DNA of 64,000 nucleotides, from IMG/VR virus record IMGVR_UViG_3300032086_004020, positions 25,852-89,851 of that record. The stretch is one strand, 5' to 3'. Source of the DNA: a virus. The translations under genes and the position numbers were made by a program. Within the stretch, counting starts at the first letter, position 1. Each line of letters starts with the position of its first letter. Under the pieces are notes generated by a model, which made no database searches, was not told where the DNA came from, and saw only the letters and a list, made by a program, of their open reading frames with translations. Shown here one piece after another: positions 59,065 to 64,000 of the stretch.

Positions 59065-59385
59065 TTAAACACTGTGTACTTTTACCATTTGACCAGTTAA
59101 TTCTTCCAGAAATATTATTGCTTCACTGATATGATAGAAGTCTCCAATAGCCCTTCTTGACTTACTGTAATGTGGTCTATAGACGGCATATATTCTGTAA
59201 AAAGGTTCATCTAGCCCACATTCATCTGTATCTAAAAAATCCTCTGCCGTTCTCACTTCCTGAATTATAGTTCCTCCCTGATAATCATTAAATTCTCTAA
59301 CTGTGATTAATTCAAAGCCTGAAATTTTAGAGTCAGGATGATTGAATGGAGCATAAGCATTACACAATTTGTTTGATCGTTCCAT
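59065..59385 (-). CDS. Unknown protein
   Basis: About 106 residues from the ATG at 59385, chosen because CAGGAGCAAGAAG precedes it; a longer frame to 59445 has no such site. It contains LITVREFNDYQGGTIIQEVR and FYRIYAVYRPHYS. Unrecognised. Overlaps the next gene by 26 bases. Confidence 0.5.
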   Translation of the reverse strand: MERSNKLCNAYAPFNHPDSKISGFELITVREFNDYQGGTIIQEVRTAEDFLDTDECGLDEPFYRIYAVYRPHYSKSRRAIGDFYHISEAIIFLEELTGQMVKVHSV

Positions 59386-59545
59386 CTTCTTGCTCCTGTA
59401 ATTGTTTTTGTGCTTTTTTAAGTTGTCTAAGTCTTTCTTGTTCAAGATACTTATAATAACCTAAAAAGACTTCTGAAGTAATTACGCCCATCCCTGCGAT
59501 GAGCGTAACCACAATGCCACATATAAATAAAGTGAAATTATCCAT
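59360..59545 (-). CDS. Small membrane protein with coiled coil
   Basis: A 61-residue protein with an N-terminal membrane helix (FICGIVVTLIAGMGVITSEVF) and a basic coiled coil (YLEQERLRQLKKAQKQLQEQ). It follows the 59547 gene by one base; CAAGGATTGAT precedes the ATG. Confidence 0.5.
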   Translation of the reverse strand: MDNFTLFICGIVVTLIAGMGVITSEVFLGYYKYLEQERLRQLKKAQKQLQEQEDGTIKQIV

Positions 59546-59546
59546 A

Positions 59547-59711
59547 TCAATCCTTGCTAAAATATGTGCCTAATGTTAAAATACTAGGAACCCACAATCC
59601 TACAAAGATTCCTTGTTGTTGTGCAACCGACTGATCCCCAAGGAACCAAATAGAAACACTCAACACGAAACTAGCAAACGCTGCTACCAAAAAATAATTC
59701 TTATTGTTCAT
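59547..59711 (-). CDS. Small two-helix membrane protein
   Basis: A 54-residue protein from the ATG at 59711. Two hydrophobic helices (FLVAAFASFVLSVSIWFLG and GIFVGLWVPSILTLGTYF) around a short polar turn. The FVGLWVPSIL-LG end resembles small bacterial membrane proteins I have seen in various genomes. It ends one base before the next ATG. Role unknown. Confidence 0.55.
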   Translation of the reverse strand: MNNKNYFLVAAFASFVLSVSIWFLGDQSVAQQQGIFVGLWVPSILTLGTYFSKD

Positions 59712-59748
59712 TATCTATCTTTCTAGTTTAGGTAAAACAAATCTACAA

Positions 59749-59821
59749 TAGGAGTGGCGGGAGTCGAACCCACACTGGAAGGATTTTAAGTCCTTTGTCT
59801 CTGCCTTTGGACTACACTCCC
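59749..59821 (-). tRNA. tRNA-Leu (UAA anticodon) with short variable arm
   Basis: The acceptor stem is GGGAGTG with CACTCCT (first pair G-U), the anticodon arm AAGGA-CTTAAAA-TCCTT carries TAA at positions 34-36, and the T arm is GTGGG-TTCGACT-CCCGC. A 3-bp D stem (GTC/GAC) encloses AAAGGCAGA. CCA is not encoded. The UAA anticodon reads UUA, common in this AT-rich genome. Leucine tRNAs normally have a long variable arm; only 5 bases are present here. Confidence 0.85.
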
Positions 59822-59825
59822 TAAC

Positions 59826-60110
59826 TTATTTAGAGCAGTGTCTTTCTTTAAGTCTTTTCGCAATCGCAACCATTTCCTCAATATTATCTACAGTCCTTAC
59901 GGGCTTTTTCCTAGTCATTTCAGGAATAGTTACACCTGCTTCAGCCAAAACCTTTTTCACTCTAGCATACCTTGCCATAGTCGAAGCGATTTTCTGTCCT
60001 GTTTTTTCGGCAATATCAGCATAAGTCTTACTGCTGTATACAGCCTCTAAAAACTTTTGGTCACTACACCTAACTCTTGTCTGCTTACGAGACACTGTAA
60101 TTTCAGCCAT
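59826..60110 (-). CDS. Unknown small protein, possible helix-turn-helix
   Basis: A 94-residue basic protein. SDQKFLEAVYSSKTYADIAEKTGQKIAST has a possible helix-turn-helix (YADIAEKTGQKIASTMARYA). AAAGGACTAAT precedes the ATG; a near-consensus promoter lies 38 bases upstream. It could be an early regulator. It ends just after the tRNA gene. Confidence 0.6.
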   Translation of the reverse strand: MAEITVSRKQTRVRCSDQKFLEAVYSSKTYADIAEKTGQKIASTMARYARVKKVLAEAGVTIPEMTRKKPVRTVDNIEEMVAIAKRLKERHCSK

Positions 60111-60147
60111 ATTAGTCCTTTCAAAAACAAAACCAATTACTATCTAT

Positions 60148-60176
60148 ATTCTATCACATATTATCGTGTTTGTCAA
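60148..60176 (-). promoter_or_regulatory. Sigma-70 promoter upstream of the HTH-like gene
   Basis: Minus strand: TTGACA at 60171-60176, 17 bases, then TAGAAT at 60148-60153. It would express the 59826 gene and the tRNA behind it. Confidence 0.8.
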
Positions 60177-60189
60177 CACATTTCTTTAA

Positions 60190-60381
60190 CTATTCTTGAT
60201 CCTGCACTGGTAGAAATATACCTAACAGCAAGTAAAGCCAAAAGAATAAGCTACCGCTAAATATAGCGGCTAAAACGAATCCAACTCTTAGTAAAGCAGT
60301 ATTGATACCTAAGTGATCGGATATTCCTGCACAAACACCAAATATCATGCCTTGTTTTTTATTTCTACAAATACTACTCAT
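60190..60381 (-). CDS. PspC-domain membrane protein
   Basis: A 63-residue PspC-type protein: MSSICRNKKQGMIFGVCAGI, then SDHLGINTALLRVGFVLAAI and FWLYLLLGIFLPV. The GVCAGIsdhlg motif with following R and hydrophobic helices is the whole PspC domain. In bacteria PspC senses envelope stress and inner membrane damage. A phage copy could mask or support envelope stress handling. Overlaps the thioredoxin gene by 8 bases. Confidence 0.85.
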   Translation of the reverse strand: MSSICRNKKQGMIFGVCAGISDHLGINTALLRVGFVLAAIFSGSLFFWLYLLLGIFLPVQDQE

Positions 60382-60700
60382 TGTTTTTTAACCATTGTGT
60401 GTAAGAGGAATCATAACCTATTTTTCTGGAAAGTATTGTGCCATCATCATCAAATATTATAGATGTAGGTATTTTAGAAATTTTTAATTTGCTTTTAATC
60501 TCTGAGTGTTTGTCTACATCAAACATTTCTACTTTATATTTTTCAAATCTCTTTGGATTGTTTTTAATAAAGTTTTTTAATTTGACACAAGCAGGACACC
60601 ATTCTGCACCAAATATAAATAAGTCTCTAGCGAAAACTGAATTACTTAGTAGGCTTATTGATAGGCACAGTAAGATTGTGTATAATTTTTTGTATTTCAT
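60374..60700 (-). CDS. Periplasmic thioredoxin-like protein
   Basis: A 108-residue exported thioredoxin. A signal peptide is visible (LYTILLCLSISLLSNSVFA). The active site is WCPAC at residues 34-38, followed by KISKIPTSIIFDDDG with the cis-proline. CPAC differs from CGPC of cytoplasmic thioredoxin and fits periplasmic disulfide proteins. It may fold secreted phage proteins such as the trypsin-like one, or supply electrons. Confidence 0.85.
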   Translation of the reverse strand: MKYKKLYTILLCLSISLLSNSVFARDLFIFGAEWCPACVKLKNFIKNNPKRFEKYKVEMFDVDKHSEIKSKLKISKIPTSIIFDDDGTILSRKIGYDSSYTQWLKNNE

Positions 60701-60742
60701 TTGGGTTGTACCCCATAATTAGGTAATATTCATAACTCATAT

Positions 60743-60771
60743 ATTATACACCTATTTAGCTAATCTAACAA
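60743..60771 (-). promoter_or_regulatory. Possible promoter upstream of the thioredoxin gene
   Basis: Minus strand: TTGTTA, 17 bases, then a perfect TATAAT at 60743-60748. Four of six -35 positions match. The TATAAT lies in a GGTGTATAATAT context also seen elsewhere in the window. Confidence 0.5.
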
Positions 60772-60847
60772 AAAACCATACTACACTTAAATCTATCGCA
60801 ACTACAATCCACCACACACTTAAAACATCTAATAAAGTATGATCCAT
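60752..60847 (-). CDS. Very small membrane protein (31 residues)
   Basis: Short frame from the ATG at 60847 to TAG at 60752. The protein MDHTLLDVLSVWWIVVAI continues as a single hydrophobic helix ending LAK. The ATG lies two bases after the glycosylase stop. Could be a real small membrane protein or chance; no strong ribosome site. Confidence 0.4.
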   Translation of the reverse strand: MDHTLLDVLSVWWIVVAIDLSVVWFFVRLAK

Positions 60848-60849
60848 CT

Positions 60850-61551
60850 TTAACTTTCTAATACATAAGACCAGTAGCGGCTATCCTCTTTTTCTTGCAA
60901 GGCATCCCAATAAACACATCTAGCGATATAGGATGGTATTTTTAGTTTACCGCAATTTACACTCCAATGTTGTTCCATCTTCTTATACTTAGATACACCT
61001 TGTTTACTTTTATTATAAGATAAATGTTCCATGCCGTAAAGTCTTAATTGATGTACGTCACCACATAAAACTCTAGCGAAGTTTGGATGAATCATTTCTA
61101 GTGCAAAAGATACTTTAGCCATACCAAGACCAGTGATACGATTTACGATCTCATCACGCTTCTTGACATGATACTTTTTTGTTGTTAAATAAAAGTCGGT
61201 AGGTTTAGCCCAGAATTGTGTTGCAAAATCCCAAATATATTTGGTTCTGTTGTTGTGTAGACCTACTCCTGAGTTGGCTAATTTATTTAGGAGTTTTTCT
61301 TTGTCGTCGATCCATTCTTCATATTGCTTGATGGCCTCATAGCCACGGCAATTCCCCTGCCAACTTGTATGAACAGAGCAATAAGCAAACAGATAACGCC
61401 TAAAAATATCACCGTGATTCTGTGGTCGTACACTTTCCCAATACTCCTTGTATGAGTCTACCTTACTTACATCAAAATTATTAAAGAAATCATCTGCCTT
61501 AGATCGACAGTATTCAGTTTTCTTTACTGGTTTAGTTTCCAAAGTATCCAT
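60850..61551 (-). CDS. HhH-GPD-like DNA glycosylase candidate
   Basis: About 233 residues from the ATG at 61551; an in-frame ATG at 61590 would sit inside the promoter -10, and GGAGACTAAC lies ahead of 61551. The segment RITGLGMAKVSFALEMIHPN, FARVLCGDVHQLRLYG fits a helix-hairpin-helix with a following D of the GPD type. A glycosylase of this family would remove damaged or non-native bases. No Fe-S cluster cysteines seen. The assignment is by pattern only. Confidence 0.5.
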   Translation of the reverse strand: MDTLETKPVKKTEYCRSKADDFFNNFDVSKVDSYKEYWESVRPQNHGDIFRRYLFAYCSVHTSWQGNCRGYEAIKQYEEWIDDKEKLLNKLANSGVGLHNNRTKYIWDFATQFWAKPTDFYLTTKKYHVKKRDEIVNRITGLGMAKVSFALEMIHPNFARVLCGDVHQLRLYGMEHLSYNKSKQGVSKYKKMEQHWSVNCGKLKIPSYIARCVYWDALQEKEDSRYWSYVLES

Positions 61552-61588
61552 GTTAGTCTCCAAAGTAATTCCAAATGTCATGCTATCC

Positions 61589-61617
61589 ATTGTATACTAT
61601 TGTTATCGTCTTGTCAA
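61589..61617 (-). promoter_or_regulatory. Sigma-70 promoter upstream of the glycosylase-like gene
   Basis: Minus strand: TTGACA at 61612-61617, 17 bases, then TACAAT at 61589-61594. This placement supports the 61551 start. Confidence 0.75.
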
Positions 61618-61627
61618 TAGCTTTTCT

Positions 61628-62953
61628 TTAGACAGTTCTAACTTCACCATGTAAAATTTTAAATGTTGGGAATCTTAGACTTATCCCACCATCTTGATTC
61701 TTGGTTTCTTCAAAGTATTGTACTGTTATAATCTTGCCTAAGATAGCATCAGGGTTTTTATAAAAGTCCTGCCTTTGCTCTATAGAAAATCCACTACCAA
61801 CCCTAACGGTATTATCTTTGTGTTTAATATAAACACAGGATAACATTTCTTCTTCACACTCTTTACCGTTTAATGTAAGAGGAAACATACCCATTTCTGT
61901 ATCTAGCACCTCATACTCAGCATCATGGAAAGTTTTTACTTTAAGTAAATCTTTACTACGCTTACCTTTGTATGCTACATTTTTACGCAGCATTACACCC
62001 TCCCATCCGTTATCATCTGCTTTAGATACCCACTGTTGAAAGTGGTCATCATCATCTACCATCTCCATTTCTAATACAGACAGACAGGGGCATTCATTAT
62101 TTTCCATAGTAAACAATAGTTCTTTATATCTTTGATATAGATTGCCGTCACTCTTCTTTGCCTTAAACTCATCTTGAGTCATCATGTCAAATATTTTATA
62201 AGAAGGATTCTCAATACTATGATCTTTTCTACGAAGTTGTTTCATAATACCTTGAAAGTCTTCGTTACCATCTTCATCAATCAAGCATAGTTCTCCGTCA
62301 AATACTACGTCAGTAAGCCCCAAAGCAGTAATGCCATCAGCGACCACACTAAGAGTAAGGAACTCTTTTCCTGTGCGGGAATAGAAGGTAGTGTTGCCAA
62401 AATGGTCAACAATAGCAAGGCATCTAACACCATCCAGTTTCCTTGAAACAAACCACCCATGTTCATCGTCCCAATCTACTAATTTAGGATCATATTTCTC
62501 TGCCAGAGCCACACTAAACTCTGGAATAAAATCAGGTATAACTTTATTGATAAGTTTAACGCCAACCTTAGTCTTTAGGTCTTTATCTAAAATGCAATAT
62601 ACAAGTTCTTCCTGTTCAGGAAATTTATTAATATAAGTATTAACAATCCTGATAGCATCATGTCCTGTGTATCTACGAAGGGTTAAATCATTAAACAGTT
62701 GACATAGACCATACCCTGCTTCACAATCTCCGAAAGATAAGTCTGGTCGCTTCTTAACTTGGGTACTGGTCAAACCATACATAAGATAGTCATTGTGTGC
62801 TAGGTTTAATACATTTCTGGCATGAAGTTGATCTCCGTTATCTTCCTCTTTACCTGCTTTACAATACTTGGCAATTATTTCCTGCTTGGCTATAGTACCA
62901 CTGTTGTTACGCAGTTCATTAATCATAGCCATAACATATTCTGTAGTGTTCAT
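61628..62953 (-). CDS. ATP-dependent DNA ligase
   Basis: A 441-residue ligase. The nucleotidyl-transfer Lys is Lys172 in SRKLDGVR, followed by FYSRTGKEF (motif Ia/III region), VFDGELCLID, YKIFDMM, and WEGVMLRKNVAYKGKRSKDLLKVK (motifs IV and V). The N-terminal domain of about 160 residues resembles those of other phage ligases, and the OB domain follows at the end. Joins Okazaki fragments or recombination nicks. A near-consensus promoter sits 37 bases upstream of the ATG. Confidence 0.92.
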   Translation of the reverse strand: MNTTEYVMAMINELRNNSGTIAKQEIIAKYCKAGKEEDNGDQLHARNVLNLAHNDYLMYGLTSTQVKKRPDLSFGDCEAGYGLCQLFNDLTLRRYTGHDAIRIVNTYINKFPEQEELVYCILDKDLKTKVGVKLINKVIPDFIPEFSVALAEKYDPKLVDWDDEHGWFVSRKLDGVRCLAIVDHFGNTTFYSRTGKEFLTLSVVADGITALGLTDVVFDGELCLIDEDGNEDFQGIMKQLRRKDHSIENPSYKIFDMMTQDEFKAKKSDGNLYQRYKELLFTMENNECPCLSVLEMEMVDDDDHFQQWVSKADDNGWEGVMLRKNVAYKGKRSKDLLKVKTFHDAEYEVLDTEMGMFPLTLNGKECEEEMLSCVYIKHKDNTVRVGSGFSIEQRQDFYKNPDAILGKIITVQYFEETKNQDGGISLRFPTFKILHGEVRTV

Positions 62954-62989
62954 TATAGTATCCTGTGTCCTGTGATTCCTGTTCCTTGC

Positions 62990-63018
62990 AGTATACCTTG
63001 TATCGTCATGTCTGTCAA
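62990..63018 (-). promoter_or_regulatory. Sigma-70 promoter upstream of DNA ligase
   Basis: Minus strand: TTGACA at 63013-63018, 17 bases, then TATACT at 62990-62995. The leader has ATCACAGGACA shared with the rIIA leader. Confidence 0.85.
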
Positions 63019-63025
63019 GTAGACT

Positions 63026-63247
63026 TTAATTTTTAAAAGAATCTATTTTTGATGATAAAATTTCTTTTTGAAGTTTGGCAGTTTCTTGCTCTGTTTTTAG
63101 ATCGTCTATATCCTGTTGTGCTATAGTGTTTCTTACTAATTGATTAGCATGTTCATATCTTTGTATTTTTTTTGATAGATTTTTTTCTATAATTTCTTGT
63201 TTTTTTAATTCTAATTTTAAAATTTTTAATTCTGTATCTTTATTCAT
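63026..63247 (-). CDS. Small coiled-coil protein
   Basis: About 73 residues from the ATG at 63247, an ATGA overlap with the upstream gene. It is a continuous coiled coil (LKILKLELKKQEIIEKNL, KKIQRYEHANQLV). No known family. Likely a structural or membrane-partner protein. Confidence 0.5.
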   Translation of the reverse strand: MNKDTELKILKLELKKQEIIEKNLSKKIQRYEHANQLVRNTIAQQDIDDLKTEQETAKLQKEILSSKIDSFKN

Positions 63248-63540
63248 AAGCATTCTTTTTTAAAACTATTGTCTTCTTTAGAACGATAATGATAAACTAT
63301 TTTTTTAAAAGCCTCAACTCTAGTTTTTAAACTAAGTAATTCATTATCATCTGTAAAAACTTTATTTAAACGATTCGTAAGATTAATACCTGCACATGAA
63401 AAACAGGCCGGTATAATAGAATGTACTATAAGCATTAAACCTGTTTTGATACAATAGAGACCGTTGATGCAAGCAAAAATAAAATGCTCGCCATAAGTCA
63501 TGTTGTTTTCCTTTAAATGTCCAATAGATTTATTAAACAT
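63244..63540 (-). CDS. DUF6356-like small membrane protein
   Basis: A 98-residue protein. HLKENNMTYGEHFIFACING, LMLIVHSIIPACFSCAGI and the spacing between them match a small capsule-like or cytoplasmic membrane protein family, DUF6356 in my recollection. Two hydrophobic segments. A weak promoter may lie upstream (TTGAAT, 16 bases, TATTAT at 63577-63582). Confidence 0.6.
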   Translation of the reverse strand: MFNKSIGHLKENNMTYGEHFIFACINGLYCIKTGLMLIVHSIIPACFSCAGINLTNRLNKVFTDDNELLSLKTRVEAFKKIVYHYRSKEDNSFKKECL

Positions 63541-63590
63541 AGGTCAACCTTTCAATGTTATTATTATTTACCAACTATAATAATATACAC

Positions 63591-63872
63591 CTAAAGGTAT
63601 TCAAAATAAATTCTATAAGTCCCCAATGTGTAAGCTAAATGAAAGTCTTCAGGAAAGAAAAATATATTAATGGTGTCAAACACAGCATGGTCTGTTTTGC
63701 ATCTTGGTTTAACAGTCTGTATATCTATATGTATTATTCTAAAAGAAATATTACAGTATGTGATGTGCTTTGGTCTACCGTCTATTAAAAACGATAATCC
63801 TTTGTTCCCCTTAATAAAATTAGGAACTACAAACATTAAATACAATAATAATAATAATACGGTAGTTTTCAT
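63591..63872 (-). CDS. Small secreted protein candidate
   Basis: About 93 residues from the ATG at 63872. The N-terminus (TTVLLLLLYLMFVVPNF) resembles a signal sequence. The rest has strand-rich segments (NISFRIIHIDIQTV). The start lies only a few bases after the tmRNA 3' end and has no ribosome site, so expression is doubtful. Frames running on into the tmRNA are false. Confidence 0.4.
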   Translation of the reverse strand: MKTTVLLLLLYLMFVVPNFIKGNKGLSFLIDGRPKHITYCNISFRIIHIDIQTVKPRCKTDHAVFDTINIFFFPEDFHLAYTLGTYRIYFEYL

Positions 63873-63875
63873 AAG

Positions 63876-64000
63876 TGGAGGCGAGGGGAGTCGAACCCCT
63901 GTCCAGTGTAAATTCCACATAAACTTCTACATCGTTAGTCTGTTGTTATTAATACTACGGACAAAACTGTTTGTCTTTCCAACGTCAAAGTGATTACACT
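63876..64000 (-). ncRNA. ssrA: tmRNA (ssrA), 3' part, cut by window edge
   Basis: The minus strand has the tmRNA T arm GGACAGGGGTTCGACTCCCC followed by TCGCCTCCA (acceptor 3' strand and discriminator). Upstream is the conserved AGACTAACGATGTAGAAG segment. CCA is not encoded. The 5' half and the tag peptide lie beyond the right edge. The mature 3' end is about 63876. tmRNA rescues stalled ribosomes; phage-encoded copies are known but uncommon. Confidence 0.88.

Noticed and set aside
63670-63993. Plus-strand frame with SRTPVQ-like segment
   Set aside because: This is the familiar false translation of a tmRNA or tRNA 3' domain.
1-64000. CRISPR arrays
   Set aside because: No regularly spaced direct repeats were seen in reading the intergenic gaps, which are mostly under 120 bases.
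1-64000. Recoded stop codons
   Set aside because: TAA, TAG and TGA all end genes at sensible overlaps with neighbours, and the tRNA reads UUA, not a stop codon.

Overview
The window looks like an internal piece of a large, AT-rich tailed-phage genome, probably one that infects a Planctomycetes-type bacterium. Nearly every gene lies on the minus strand. Genes are small and tightly packed, with many ATGA or few-base overlaps. The content is phage-like: T4-type rIIA and rIIB homologues, a gp1-type dNMP kinase, PhoH, ThyX, a class II ribonucleotide reductase, HNH nucleases, a phage-sized sigma factor, one tRNA and a tmRNA. The host guess rests mainly on a DUF1559-type pseudopilin at 57995-58972, a family typical of Planctomycetes. 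No terminase, portal, major capsid or tail tube gene was recognised, so this is only part of a genome, and both ends are cut inside genes (DNA polymerase III alpha on the left, tmRNA on the right).

Layout, read left to right although transcription runs right to left. 1-12.7 kb holds replication, recombination and nucleotide metabolism: DnaE-type polymerase, Cas4/RecB-like nuclease, dNMP kinase, DnaG-like primase, DnaB-like helicase, RecA, PhoH, RNR, dCMP deaminase and two nucleases. 12.7-28.2 kb is a long glycan island: GDP-mannose 3,5-epimerase, nucleotide-sugar dehydrogenase, aminotransferase, CapK/PaaK-like adenylate-forming enzyme, HAD phosphatase, two methyltransferases, a sulfotransferase-like gene and many glycosyltransferases, three of them paralogues. 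25-31.3 kb also holds small membrane proteins, a papain-like protein and a membrane-anchored ComEA-type helix-hairpin-helix protein. 31.3-42.2 kb holds probable virion proteins without recognisable homologues, with a ClpP-like protease, a DeoC-fold protein lacking its catalytic lysines, a sigma factor and a PAP2 phosphatase. 42.3-46.9 kb holds further glycosyltransferases, GMP reductase, a deoxyribosyltransferase-like protein and a macro-domain protein.

47-64 kb looks like an early region. It has subtilisin and trypsin proteases, ThyX, a complete RuvB motor whose neighbour combines a zinc ribbon with a RuvA domain III-like C-terminus, rIIB/rIIA, a kinase-like protein, the pseudopilin, tRNA, PspC, a periplasmic thioredoxin, a DNA glycosylase-like protein, an ATP-dependent DNA ligase and tmRNA. 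Five near-consensus sigma-70 promoters with exact 17-base spacers occur here; I noticed none of that quality in 1-46.9 kb.

The strongest candidate for an undescribed system is the RuvB/zinc-ribbon-RuvA-III pair. Next come the sulfated-glycan island with a eukaryote-like GDP-mannose 3,5-epimerase, the pseudopilin with envelope-stress genes (PspC, thioredoxin), and the catalytically dead DeoC-like protein beside ClpP.
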